64,000 nt of DNA, taken from contig NZ_CP150170.1 in assembly GCF_037963865.1 (NCBI RefSeq), positions 4,588,001 to 4,652,000 on the forward strand. The letters are read 5' to 3'. Positions 35,392-43,760 of the stretch are shown one piece after another. Within the stretch, counting starts at the first letter, position 1, and every line of letters begins with the position of its first letter. This DNA is from Paenibacillus sp. FSL R10-2734 (lineage in GTDB: Bacteria; Bacillota; Bacilli; Paenibacillales; Paenibacillaceae). Both the position numbers and the translations under genes were made by a program. Below the pieces are notes generated by a model. It searched no databases. It was not told the DNA's origin and saw only the letters and a list, made by a program, of their open reading frames with translations.

Positions 35392-36380
35392 TCCTGTTCA
35401 CCCCTGTGGTTTAGTCCTGATACAGCATTCATAAACCACGCTTCCAGCCGTTCTTGCTTACGTGAAACTTCATATAAGGTCATTCCTTGTTCTACAATTA
35501 GCGTATTCAGCCACCCCACCTGCTCTTCGCTTTCCAGCTCCGCTTCCAACCAAACCGTACTACTGTCTATAGATTGTAGATTTTCCAATCCATTTATTAG
35601 CTTTTCTTCGGTATGGGAAGACACCCGGATCTGCAAGCCTGTGTTCTCATTCAGCCATGACAATAAAATAGGCGCATAGCCGCCTACTTTAAAACGCCAG
35701 CTCATACGCTTGTTCAGCACCTCGGACACTTTGCCATGCCGGAGAATAACACCGTTATTCAGTAGCGCCATTCGGTCGCACAGTACTTCAACATCCTCTA
35801 ACAGATGAGAGTTTAGAAATACCGTTACCCCTTTTTCTTTTAGTTTTTGCAGAATATGCCGGACTTCCTGACGTCCGATTGGATCTAGTGCCGATGAGGG
35901 CTCATCCAAAAACACGATAGCCGGTTCATTTACAAGTGCACAAGCCAATCCCAGTCTTTGCTGCATTCCCTTAGAGTAATGCTTCACTCGATCACGTCCA
36001 CGCTTACCAATTCCAACCTCAGCAAGCAGTTCTGGAATTCTCTTATCTGCTACAGACCGCTGCATTCCACATAATCGTGCATGTAGCCTGACAACCTCTT
36101 CACCCGTCAGCCATTCCTGATATCGATACAATTCCGGTAAATAACCAATTAGTGATTTAGCTTCCACTGAACCAATCTTATGCCCGAACAGACTTCCACT
36201 GCCACTTGTTGGATTTATAAGTCCTACGAGCATTTTTACAAAAGTGCTTTTACCTGCACCGTTAGGACCGAGGAAGCCAAAGGCTTCCCCTTTCCCTACA
36301 GTAATGCTTACATCTCGGCAGCCGCGCCCGTTATCATATTCCTTGGTTAGGGACTTGGCTTCAATTGCAGCAGTACTCAT
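35388..36380 (-). CDS. ABC-2 transporter ATPase
   Basis: The 330-residue protein has Walker A GPNGAGKST, signature YSKGMQQRLG, Walker B IVFLDEPSSALD and an H-loop in FLNSHLLEDVE. It is of the Ccm/Nat/Bcr type that pairs with ABC-2 permeases. It overlaps the anti-sigma-like gene stop by 4 bp (ATGA). Confidence 0.9.
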   Translation of the reverse strand: MSTAAIEAKSLTKEYDNGRGCRDVSITVGKGEAFGFLGPNGAGKSTFVKMLVGLINPTSGSGSLFGHKIGSVEAKSLIGYLPELYRYQEWLTGEEVVRLHARLCGMQRSVADKRIPELLAEVGIGKRGRDRVKHYSKGMQQRLGLACALVNEPAIVFLDEPSSALDPIGRQEVRHILQKLKEKGVTVFLNSHLLEDVEVLCDRMALLNNGVILRHGKVSEVLNKRMSWRFKVGGYAPILLSWLNENTGLQIRVSSHTEEKLINGLENLQSIDSSTVWLEAELESEEQVGWLNTLIVEQGMTLYEVSRKQERLEAWFMNAVSGLNHRGEQE

Positions 36381-37498
36381 GATTCAATCAGCTCCTGAAC
36401 CTTGGTCATAAGCTTCTCTTTACTCGAATAGAGCTCACCTGACAAATTGAATAGCTGTCCATCTTGAATCCATGTTGCTTGATATACAGCACCGCGGCTA
36501 TATTCATAATTATCTACAATAACTAAAGTGTCGCCTACCATTATTTGTTCAGTATTTTCTCCAGCGATTAACGGCATTGGGATTTCTCCAGATAAGACCC
36601 GGCTTTGCATTAAGCTAGTCTTCAAATAATCTGGCAGTAGTGGGAAATTAACTACAGCCTCCAATGCTTCTTCCACTTTAATAGAAGGATCAATGTTCAG
36701 TATTGGTGTGTTCATTTGCGACAGGCTTGCCCAGTGACTCTCGTCTGGTGAGAGATTATAGCTTACAATTTCCGGAATATGAAGTGTAATCGGTTTGCCG
36801 TCAATTGATTCGGGCAGCAAATGCTCTGCTCCAATTTTTTTTAGGACTTTGTTCACTTCGTCCACTTTCAGATTAAGCGTGATATCTTGTGAAGCGCCTA
36901 CCGTAACCGTATTTTTCCCTTCCACTAATGCAGCGTTTTTCGCTGGATACCCAAGAGTAGCCTTCAGTTGATCCGCAGGCAACTCACCAATTTCAGCTCC
37001 GTTAGCGTTCGTAAACTCACCAAATTGATTGATTGATTGATTAAGCCCGCCTTCTTCAGCTACCTGTGTGAAAATATTACGAATATCGCTCTCGTTTACA
37101 ACAGTAACCTGTTCCATCCGGAACTGATTCAGAATGGATGCCATTGCGGTATTGCCAATCGGTGTCGCGAGGATGACTGCAAAGACCGCCACACTTGCTA
37201 CTACAGCGCCCAACTTCCGACGACGGTTCATACGCAGTCGACGTGGATGTTTTACTTGTTTATCTTGGGTAGCTACAAGCATCTCCTGTACTACAGTTGG
37301 TTCTGACTCTGATTCAACGCTCTCTACATTTGCTGGCTGACTTAAATTCACAGAATCCTCAGTATGGCTCTTCGGATTTTGACTCCATTCCGCCCACCGA
37401 GGATTATAAGGCTCATTTTCTAGCTTACTTTGCAGCTTAGCCCAGGCTTCCTCTGTACTTTGTTTATCTTTATCTTGCTTTCCTGAATAGTTAGTCAT
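36377..37498 (-). CDS. membrane anti-sigma-like protein
   Basis: The 373-residue protein has a cytoplasmic N-terminus of about 95 residues ending in a basic stretch (RRLRMNRRRK). One membrane helix follows (about 97-119), then an extracellular region of about 250 residues. The topology and its position right after the ECF sigma gene suit an anti-sigma factor that senses an envelope signal. I see no clear zinc (ZAS) motif in the N-terminus. GGAGGTACAATA precedes ATG. The anti-sigma role is inferred from context. Confidence 0.65.
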   Translation of the reverse strand: MTNYSGKQDKDKQSTEEAWAKLQSKLENEPYNPRWAEWSQNPKSHTEDSVNLSQPANVESVESESEPTVVQEMLVATQDKQVKHPRRLRMNRRRKLGAVVASVAVFAVILATPIGNTAMASILNQFRMEQVTVVNESDIRNIFTQVAEEGGLNQSINQFGEFTNANGAEIGELPADQLKATLGYPAKNAALVEGKNTVTVGASQDITLNLKVDEVNKVLKKIGAEHLLPESIDGKPITLHIPEIVSYNLSPDESHWASLSQMNTPILNIDPSIKVEEALEAVVNFPLLPDYLKTSLMQSRVLSGEIPMPLIAGENTEQIMVGDTLVIVDNYEYSRGAVYQATWIQDGQLFNLSGELYSSKEKLMTKVQELIES

Positions 37499-37551
37499 TA
37501 TTGTACCTCCTGAATTTAAAAATCACTTCGTATCTACTCCTCGAAAGAAGT

Positions 37552-38070
37552 CTACTTCGTCTGGGGTATTGCCTTCGTTGCATTTTGTCTTAGTTTCTCT
37601 GTCGCACGGTGAAGCAGGGTTCCTACTACTGGAGGTCTTACTCCAAGCTCTCCCGCGATTTCCACATAACTGTACCCGGAGTAGCGCAGGAGAAGCGCTT
37701 GTCTGTCTCTTTCAGGCAGTTCATTCAGCCAGACATGTACATCCTCCTGATCAAGCTTACTGATTATGATTTCTTCACCTGAAGGGGGGGATTCATTGGC
37801 ATCATACAGCTGCTCTTGTTTATTCTGTAGCCGCCGTTCCCTCGCTTTTTTCTCCAGATAATCATATCCAACCCGTGTAAGGACTCTATGAAGCCAGGCA
37901 CCCAGCGCCGCTGGATCATCTGGTGGATTACGGTACAATCTCAGAAATACTTCTTGCGCTAAGTCATCCGCTGCCGATTCATCGCGTACCAAAGCGGCAA
38001 GCTTACGTCTGACAACAGGATGATGTTCGTAAAATAATGCTTTAAAAATTTCAGATTCCGGAATTTCCAT
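37552..38070 (-). CDS. ECF-type RNA polymerase sigma factor
   Basis: The 172-residue protein has sigma region 2 (ALVRDESAADDLAQEVFLRLYRNPP, shortened to DDLAQEVFLRLYR) and region 4 (LPERDRQALLLRYSGYSYVEIAGELGV, with LLHRATEKL). Region 3 is absent, as in ECF factors. It starts a four-gene operon with the membrane anti-sigma-like protein and an ABC exporter. A candidate self-recognised promoter lies 38 bp upstream. Confidence 0.9.
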   Translation of the reverse strand: MEIPESEIFKALFYEHHPVVRRKLAALVRDESAADDLAQEVFLRLYRNPPDDPAALGAWLHRVLTRVGYDYLEKKARERRLQNKQEQLYDANESPPSGEEIIISKLDQEDVHVWLNELPERDRQALLLRYSGYSYVEIAGELGVRPPVVGTLLHRATEKLRQNATKAIPQTK

Positions 38071-38107
38071 TCTGTAAAGCCTCCTTATCAGCTGCAGCTA
38101 TAAGTAA

Positions 38108-38134
38108 GACGACCGTCAGCGCATTTTTGTATCA
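38108..38134 (-). promoter_or_regulatory. candidate ECF sigma autoregulatory promoter
   Basis: On the minus strand TGATAC (-35) and CGTC (-10) are separated by 17 bp, upstream of the sigma gene start at 38070. TGTAAC/TGAAAC-N16-17-CGTC is the known pattern of SigX/SigM-like ECF promoters. One base deviates from the usual -35. Confidence 0.45.
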
Positions 38135-38173
38135 TAAATCTTCATAATTATCATAACCAATCTTTAGACATAC

Positions 38174-38216
38174 AAAAAGACAGCCCCTAGATTAATAAGG
38201 TAACTGTCTTCAAAAG
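38174..38216 (-). terminator. Rho-independent terminator
   Basis: The minus-strand stem AAGACAG/CTGTCTT encloses a 20-nt loop and is followed by TTT. It lies after the 105-residue gene at 38246. Confidence 0.7.
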
Positions 38217-38245
38217 ACTATCTCGCATATCAATTACGATCCCAT

Positions 38246-38563
38246 TCATCGAATTCGGATATATCGGTTAAGAATCTTCTTTGATAAAAGACTCCGCTCC
38301 AGCTTAAGCTCCAGGAGCTGTTCTTTCCAATGTAACACTTCATTTGAATCTTCATTCTTACGCAGCTTCTCAAACAACTTCATGATCAATATGTTAACCG
38401 AATCAAACTGTGACCATAATTCTATCACACTTTCTTCTAGAACCTGAGGTTCTTCCGATACGGTATTAAGATTCTTTAAGCTCTCTATGATGTCAGCCTG
38501 CCACTGTCCATCGTTAATTGCTTTGGCATAATTTAAAAGGTCCAGATAATCGTCGACTGACAT
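38246..38563 (-). CDS. small hypothetical protein
   Basis: The 105-residue protein is helical throughout (DDYLDLLNYAKAINDGQW, IMKLFEKLRKNEDS, HWKEQLLELKLERSLLSKKI) and basic at the C-terminus. It has no membrane helix or known motif. The open frame is between two terminators, so it is a single-gene transcript. I do not recognise the family. Confidence 0.5.
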   Translation of the reverse strand: MSVDDYLDLLNYAKAINDGQWQADIIESLKNLNTVSEEPQVLEESVIELWSQFDSVNILIMKLFEKLRKNEDSNEVLHWKEQLLELKLERSLLSKKILNRYIRIR

Positions 38564-38644
38564 ATGTACCGACTCCTTTGTGTGTTTATACCAAGTATTA
38601 TACTAGGTATTGTGTATATTGCAACACTTTATCCCTCTAAGCGT

Positions 38645-38684
38645 ACAAAAAAAACAAGGGCTAGTATGCGGACTAGCCCTTGCT
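38645..38684 (-). terminator. Rho-independent terminator
   Basis: The perfect minus-strand stem CAAGGGCTAGT/ACTAGCCCTTG has a CCGCAT loop and is followed by eight T. It ends the PTS operon. Confidence 0.95.
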
Positions 38685-38709
38685 AATAATTTAAACGGAG
38701 TACGTTAAG

Positions 38710-40164
38710 TTACAGTAACTTCTCAATTTCCTCTTTGTATTGCTCCGATTTCGGACCAAATACGATTTGTACAGCACCTTGACCAAGTCTCATCACACCG
38801 GAAGCACCGAGTTGTTTCAGTGCGGAATCTTTAACGGCTTTCTCGTCTTTAACGATCAGACGAAGGCGTGTAATACAAGCATCGATATTCTCGATGTTTG
38901 AAGGTCCGCCGATGTGCTCAAGAATTTGAGCAGCCTTAGAAGAAGCAGCTGAGCCTGTTGCGTTACCTCCAGTTGGTGCTACAAGTGCTTCTTCATCATC
39001 TTCACGACCCGGAGTCTTAAGCTTGAACTTCGTGATGATAAATCGGAACAGCACGTAGTAAAGAACGAAGAAGCACAGACCTACAGGGATAAGAATCCAT
39101 GCATTGGTGGATAGCTTCATGTTCACTAGATAGTCAATCAAACCAGCGGAGAAACCGAAACCAAGCTTAACATCTAGAATGTACATTAACGCCATTGAGA
39201 AACCAGTTAGTAAAGCATGCACTAAGTACAACACTGGTGCCAAGAACATAAAGGAGAACTCCAGTGGTTCAGTAATCCCTGTTAAGAAAGAAGCGATAGC
39301 GGAACCGATGAAGATGGAAGCAACCATTTTCCGTTTTTCTGGTTTAGCTGTATGAATAAACGCAAGCGCTGCACCTGGAAGTGCAAACATCATGATTGGG
39401 AAGAAGCCTGTCATAAACATCCCAGCAGTTTTGTCTCCAGCGAAGAAACGATACAAGTCACCGTGTACTAATTCACCAGCTGCATTCGTAAAGTCACCAA
39501 TTTGGAACCAAGCGATTGTATTAAGTACGTGGTGAAGCCCAATCGGAATCAATAAGCGGTTAGCTGTACCAAAGATGAAAGCTCCTACAGCTCCCAAAGA
39601 TACAACCCAGTTTCCGAAATCACTAATTACATCTTGTACAGGACTCCAGATCATCCCAATTAATACTGCAAGGACCATCGTGGATGCTGCGGTAATGATT
39701 GGAACAAAACGTTTACCTGCAAAGAATCCAAGCCAATCTGGCATCTTGATATTGTGATATTTCTTATACAGAAATGCCGCCCAAGCCCCCGTTAAAATAC
39801 CACCAAGCACACCCATATTCAGCACTACATCATCATGAATAAAGGAGAATTGAAGTGGTACGATAGCCAGAATCTTAGTTAGTACCATGTATGCAATTAC
39901 TGCTGACAAGGCTGCTACAGCGTCCTTGGCAAATCCAATGGCAACCCCTACAGCGAAGATCAATGCAAGATTTCCGAAGATAGCACCCGCTCCGGCGTTT
40001 AGAAATGGAGCAAAATATTGGTTCAAGAATCCTCCGACCGCTGATCCTAGATGCAAATCTTTCTCGTAGTCAAGCAAACCAAACCCTTGAAGAATAGCTG
40101 CCGCTGGCATGGTAGCGACTGGAAGCATTAGCGACTTACCTAATTTTTGTAGAAAAGCCAACAT
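38710..40164 (-). CDS. nagE: N-acetylglucosamine-specific PTS EIICB
   Basis: The first in-frame ATG with a usable ribosome site (at 40164, AAAGG) gives 484 residues. The EIIC membrane domain (about 1-370) has the GlcNAc-type loop HHVLNTIAWFQIGDFTNAAG and ITEPLEFSFMFLAP. The EIIB domain at the C-terminus has the phosphorylation cysteine C430 in IDACITRLRL. The protein imports and phosphorylates the sugar. There is no fused EIIA, and a stand-alone EIIA gene lies upstream. Confidence 0.9.
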   Translation of the reverse strand: MLAFLQKLGKSLMLPVATMPAAAILQGFGLLDYEKDLHLGSAVGGFLNQYFAPFLNAGAGAIFGNLALIFAVGVAIGFAKDAVAALSAVIAYMVLTKILAIVPLQFSFIHDDVVLNMGVLGGILTGAWAAFLYKKYHNIKMPDWLGFFAGKRFVPIITAASTMVLAVLIGMIWSPVQDVISDFGNWVVSLGAVGAFIFGTANRLLIPIGLHHVLNTIAWFQIGDFTNAAGELVHGDLYRFFAGDKTAGMFMTGFFPIMMFALPGAALAFIHTAKPEKRKMVASIFIGSAIASFLTGITEPLEFSFMFLAPVLYLVHALLTGFSMALMYILDVKLGFGFSAGLIDYLVNMKLSTNAWILIPVGLCFFVLYYVLFRFIITKFKLKTPGREDDEEALVAPTGGNATGSAASSKAAQILEHIGGPSNIENIDACITRLRLIVKDEKAVKDSALKQLGASGVMRLGQGAVQIVFGPKSEQYKEEIEKLL

Positions 40165-40209
40165 AGTTATATCATCCTTTCGAATCAAAAGTAGTAATCT
40201 ATAGGCTTA

Positions 40210-40710
40210 TTACTTTGAAGCCACGGTAAGAATTAGATCCTGTCCTGCTGTAACCTGACCATAATGTCCGTCCACTTGAGGTGGCGTTTCCTCCGTACTA
40301 GTCACGATTACAGGCGAAATTGTGTCACAACCTGCTGCGCGAATAACGTCCAGATCAAATTCGATTAGGGTTTGACCTGCTTTCACTTGATCTCCAGAGG
40401 CAATATGACTTACAAATCCGTTGCCCTTTAAGCTGACAGTGTCGATTCCGATATGTAACAGCAATTGCAGACCGGAGGAATGTTCCAGAATAACTGCATG
40501 ACTTGATTTCACGATATGAGCAACTGTGCCATCAAAAGGAGCTTTTAGGATTCCCTCGGATGGTTTTATTGCAATTCCGCTACCCATATGCCCACCAGCA
40601 AAGGTTTCATCCGGAACCTCTGTTAATGAAACTGCCTCTCCGCTGATTGGTGCCATAATTTCAATTGTATGTCCAGTATGTTTCTCTTCTTTTTTTGTTT
40701 TCCAAAACAT
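40210..40710 (-). CDS. crr: PTS glucose-type EIIA
   Basis: The 166-residue single-domain EIIA(Glc) has APISGEAVSLTEVPDETFAGG at the start and the active histidine H86 in LLLHIGIDTV. It passes phosphate from HPr to EIIB of the downstream EIICB. Its place between glcT and the EIICB gene makes a dedicated three-gene unit. Confidence 0.95.
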   Translation of the reverse strand: MFWKTKKEEKHTGHTIEIMAPISGEAVSLTEVPDETFAGGHMGSGIAIKPSEGILKAPFDGTVAHIVKSSHAVILEHSSGLQLLLHIGIDTVSLKGNGFVSHIASGDQVKAGQTLIEFDLDVIRAAGCDTISPVIVTSTEETPPQVDGHYGQVTAGQDLILTVASK

Positions 40711-40733
40711 TACGCTCCACTCCTCTTAAGATG

Positions 40734-41609
40734 TTAGTTTTTTCTCTCTAAGGTTTGAAATAATCGGTGTAAGTGCATTGCCAGAAAACACAGCTCTTCT
40801 TCCGGGATATCTACACCAAGTGATCCTTGCATCACTTTACCGAGCTTTTGAGATAACTTATATTCTTCTTTGTATTCCTTCTTAATATGTTTCACAAATG
40901 GATTATCTATTAGTGATCCCTTCAAAATACGTTCCAGTGAAAACCGTAAATGGATCATTAATCGAATATGATTCATACTGCCATGCTCAAAAGTTATATT
41001 CCGTTCTTGCTGAATCATATCTAGAAGTTCACTTACAATATTAGATGCTTTTACCAACTGACCCACCGATACATTACTAACTGCTGAGTACACATGATAA
41101 GTTAGAAACCCAACCTCGTCTTCGGGAATTTGCACCTGAAATTCAGCATTGATTTTCTCCGATGCCTTGTAAGCGATATCAAATTCCTTCGGGAAGGACA
41201 TTTTGGTTTCTTGTAAAAAGGGATTAATAATATCCATCCCGTTGCGCAGACGGTAAATGGTGAACTGAATGTGGCTCGGGAGTGCCAAATAAATCTTGTC
41301 GTTTAATTTGTCAGGAAATTGACTTTGGATATCAGCAATTATTTCATCAGTTATTCTCATCACTTTGGGATCTATGTCTTCCAACAAAATTTGATACTGG
41401 CTCCAGGCTTCGCGATCTTCTAGACGAAACAATTTCTCAATACGAGGATCGTTTCCTTCAATCACACCTGAACCTTTTACAGCAAAACCAATACCTTTGC
41501 CAATGATGACATATTCCTTGCCGTTCTTGCTTCCCTGAACCATTACAACGTTGTTCCCAATCACACGCTGTACTTGAAATTGCTCGATCTCCCGCGACAA
41601 GCTCATCAC
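40734..41609 (-). CDS. glcT: GlcT-like BglG-family antiterminator
   Basis: The 291-residue protein has an N-terminal RNA-binding CAT domain (about 1-60, VIGNNVVMV, IGKGIGFAVKG) and two PRD domains with histidines. Those in PRD1 are not seen at the usual place (ALPSHIQFTIYRLRNG, LTYHVYSAV). In PRD2 they are in FEHGSMNHIRLMIHLRFSLER and AMHLHRLF. It binds a RAT in its own leader and prevents termination when sugar is available. The leader has RAT and terminator in the expected order. Confidence 0.9.
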   Translation of the reverse strand: MMSLSREIEQFQVQRVIGNNVVMVQGSKNGKEYVIIGKGIGFAVKGSGVIEGNDPRIEKLFRLEDREAWSQYQILLEDIDPKVMRITDEIIADIQSQFPDKLNDKIYLALPSHIQFTIYRLRNGMDIINPFLQETKMSFPKEFDIAYKASEKINAEFQVQIPEDEVGFLTYHVYSAVSNVSVGQLVKASNIVSELLDMIQQERNITFEHGSMNHIRLMIHLRFSLERILKGSLIDNPFVKHIKKEYKEEYKLSQKLGKVMQGSLGVDIPEEELCFLAMHLHRLFQTLERKN

Positions 41610-41639
41610 TCCTTTCCCATATTATCGTCAATTAGGAAC

Positions 41640-41685
41640 AAAAAAAGCCAAGAAATGTCTCATGAAGATGAAGACATTCTTGGCT
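41640..41685 (-). terminator. leader terminator controlled by antitermination
   Basis: On the minus strand AGCCAAGAATGTCT pairs with AGACATTTCTTGGCT around a CATCTTCAT-type loop and is followed by seven T. It lies between the promoter and the glcT start, and its 5' edge overlaps the RAT, so either structure excludes the other. Confidence 0.9.
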
Positions 41686-41708
41686 CATGCCCTTAACGGT
41701 AACACGCC
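41682..41708 (-). promoter_or_regulatory. ribonucleic antiterminator (RAT)
   Basis: The minus-strand sequence (GGCGTGTTACCG, loop TTAA, GGGCATGAGCC) has the two internal loops and closing pairs of BglG-family RATs (compare GGATTGTTACTG...GCAGGCAAAACC). It overlaps the terminator by 4 nt. It should be bound by the GlcT-like protein encoded just downstream. Confidence 0.8.
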
Positions 41709-41738
41709 ACTGAAATATAAATGATCATTTATGAACAT

Positions 41739-41767
41739 ATCATAATTCATGAACTGCTACTCGTCAA
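41739..41767 (-). promoter_or_regulatory. sigma-A promoter of glcT operon
   Basis: The minus-strand TTGACG (-35) and TATGAT (-10) have an ideal 17-bp spacer. The promoter is about 30 bp upstream of the RAT. It looks constitutive, with control by antitermination. Confidence 0.75.
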
Positions 41768-41817
41768 TGGTAAATTTATAAATGTCAAGCCGAGCTCCTG
41801 AAATCAAAATTCAGGAC

Positions 41818-42207
41818 TTATAAATAGCTTTCGATTTGGGGAAGCTTATCTTTAAGCTGACGCACATTCGTCTCCAGTTTTAGAATAACCTCTTCTAAAT
41901 CCTTTGGATCGATGCCTCGAAGTACTGGAACTTGTATAACCTCTGTGGCTTTGGTTTCTGATTTTAATTCTCGCATTTCTAGCTGCTGTTCTTGCCATTT
42001 ATCCATCAGATCAGCGATCGTCGCATAGAAACGCTCGTAATCCTTGATTACACTATCTAGAAATGTATCAACTTCCTCCGCATCGTAACCGCGAAGCTTC
42101 ATACTGAATTCTTTTTCATGTATGGTTAGAGCATCTAGTGTGATGCCAAGTTGGCTAAATAGCTTGCGTTGTTTGTCCAATCGACGTTTCATATGTTCAT
42201 CCATCAT
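41818..42207 (-). CDS. DivIVA-domain protein
   Basis: The 129-residue protein has a DivIVA N-terminal signature (LTIHEKEFSMKLRGYDAEEVDTFLD, about 26-52) followed by coiled-coil helices (MDKWQEQQLEMRELKSET, LEEVILKLETNVRQLKDKL). It is shorter than true DivIVA, more like GpsB, so it may act at the division or cell-wall synthesis site. GGAGGTAACAA precedes ATG. It is 90 bp downstream of the rtp-like gene. Confidence 0.85.
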   Translation of the reverse strand: MMDEHMKRRLDKQRKLFSQLGITLDALTIHEKEFSMKLRGYDAEEVDTFLDSVIKDYERFYATIADLMDKWQEQQLEMRELKSETKATEVIQVPVLRGIDPKDLEEVILKLETNVRQLKDKLPQIESYL

Positions 42208-42297
42208 TTGTTACCTCCAAGTATAAACTGCAATTATCCGGTAGTAACCATTATAACAGGGTGAGAGCATCCTGAAAATATAACTATAGTTCCAGTT

Positions 42298-42657
42298 CTA
42301 GAAGTTATCCGCAACCGCCTTGTTCAAAATACCTAGGCAGCGATCAAGATCCGTCTTCACCTGCTTCTTATATAGCTTCGCTTTCTCTTCTCCATCAGAA
42401 GTAAAATGGTACAAGACAATTTCCTGAAAATCCACCCTCGGGTCATTCCCTTTTAGCTGTTTAGTTCGGTATAAAATCCCTTGCTGTACTAACTCATGTA
42501 AGGCGCGATAGATTTCGCTCTGTGGAGGGGAATAACCATGTGCCTTGAAATCTCGACGTAAATCCTCAAGCATTTGGTATCCGTACCCGCGGTGTTGTTC
42601 TACCATCGTTATAAGATACACCTTGATAAAAGCCCGTTGAGCAATCATAAACGCCAT
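42298..42657 (-). CDS. rtp: replication terminator protein (RTP) homologue
   Basis: The ATG at 42657 has GAGGAGGG 5 nt upstream, giving 119 residues against 122 for B. subtilis RTP. Segments strongly match RTP from memory: QRAFIKVYLITMVEQHRGYG (RTP: QRAFLKLYMITMTEQERLYG), EIYRALHELVQQGIL (EVYRSLHELLDDGIL), EIVLYHF and KLYKKQVKTDLDRC (KLYKKQLKVELDRC), ending ADNF (SDNF). RTP is a winged-helix dimer that binds Ter sites and arrests forks. A PadR-like regulator is the alternative. Confidence 0.8.
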   Translation of the reverse strand: MAFMIAQRAFIKVYLITMVEQHRGYGYQMLEDLRRDFKAHGYSPPQSEIYRALHELVQQGILYRTKQLKGNDPRVDFQEIVLYHFTSDGEEKAKLYKKQVKTDLDRCLGILNKAVADNF

Positions 42658-42712
42658 ATAAACCCTCCTCATGTTGTATTTTTTATTGGCTAATCTTTCC
42701 TTCTATAACTCT

Positions 42713-42742
42713 AGTATAAGCACTATTTTCCAACTTTCACAA
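42713..42742 (-). promoter_or_regulatory. promoter of rtp-like gene
   Basis: On the minus strand TTGTGA (-35) and TATACT (-10) have an 18-bp spacer and lie about 55 bp upstream of the start. In B. subtilis, rtp is autoregulated by RTP at the adjacent Ter sites. Confidence 0.5.
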
Positions 42743-42984
42743 CCTGAAATGTGGTAGAGGGTTCACTTTTTCCAAGATGTATCGGAATTAAGTAGCAATG
42801 GTGATGATGATTTATTTGAAAGTAAGTAGAGAGAGTTGTTTTTTGTACTTTTCTATTGTGAATTTTTCATATGGTGAAAGTACATAATAAAGAACTAATG
42901 AAGCTACTTTTAGGATAAATCCATACAAAATAAAGGTTTCGATGTAATATTTTTCACGTATTGTATAGTTTTTTTGCACTTCTC

Positions 42985-43036
42985 ACAAAAAAGACTATCC
43001 CAGAAGTAGAAGTAACTACTTTGGGTTAGTCTTTTT
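42985..43036. terminator. large bidirectional terminator hairpin
   Basis: AAAAAAGACTA pairs with TAGTCTTTTTT, extended by CCCA/TGGG and AAGTAG/CTACTT. A- and T-tracts on both sides allow termination in either direction. It isolates rtp from the decayed gene. Confidence 0.85.
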
Positions 43037-43149
43037 TGTTATTGACCTTACTCTCTTAATCTAAGGAACTCACTTCAGCATTTCCTCAGCAATGGATTCA
43101 GCTGAATCTATCTTCATTCACTTAATAGCCTGTAACAACCCACGGGATG

Positions 43150-43760
43150 CCAATTACCACTATGAAATTGTATAGCTACTAATTCTGTTTGCAAACTCTT
43201 TTACGGTATATACTATTAATTGTTTGAATACTGCCCAAGTCAATTTCCAGCCATCCCCCCGCTCCAGTCCCATTCACTGAATTCCAACGGGTGTTTATAG
43301 AATCACCATCAATTGCTGTAGAAGCATCATTACTCGAATCCCACTGACTTGATGCAGTTGCTGCCTTATTCAAAGTAAAATAGTTGTTGGTGTAAGTGTT
43401 ACATTATCAATTGCGATCCAATTGCCAACTTTTGCGACAGAATAAAACCCAAACTCAAGGTTGCCATTGGACACATTAATATTTGGTATACTAATCTGTG
43501 TTTAGGTTCCATTTGGTCGGCATTAATATCGGTACCTTTATAGTCACCACCCCAGGTTATTCATCCTTGTGGATTTTGACCTACATAACTCGTTTCAAAG
43601 TCAGGATTCGCACTAGATTATCGGTTCCCCCCGTTGTATTTACCACAAAAGTAGAAAGAGATTGCGCAGGCAAGGTTGTGATAAATATTTTACCTGATAA
43701 AGCAACCGTAAATATTGTTGCTCTTTTCTCAGTGGAAGTTATTTGTTTTGTATGCATGAA
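43150..43760 (-). pseudogene. decayed secreted glycoside hydrolase with CBM and discoidin parts
   Basis: Pieces in different frames on the minus strand fit the C-terminus of a multidomain carbohydrase. They are FTVALSGK and LPAQSLSTFVVNTTGG (GH30-like terminal beta-sandwich), FETSYVGQNPQG interrupted by TGA, and VSNGNLEFGFYSVAKVGNWI with AIDNVTLTP (a CBM). They continue with NKAATASSQWDSSNDASTAI and GWLEIDLGSIQTI (F5/8 type C). The frame shifts and stops show decay. The catalytic part is missing. Confidence 0.65.
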
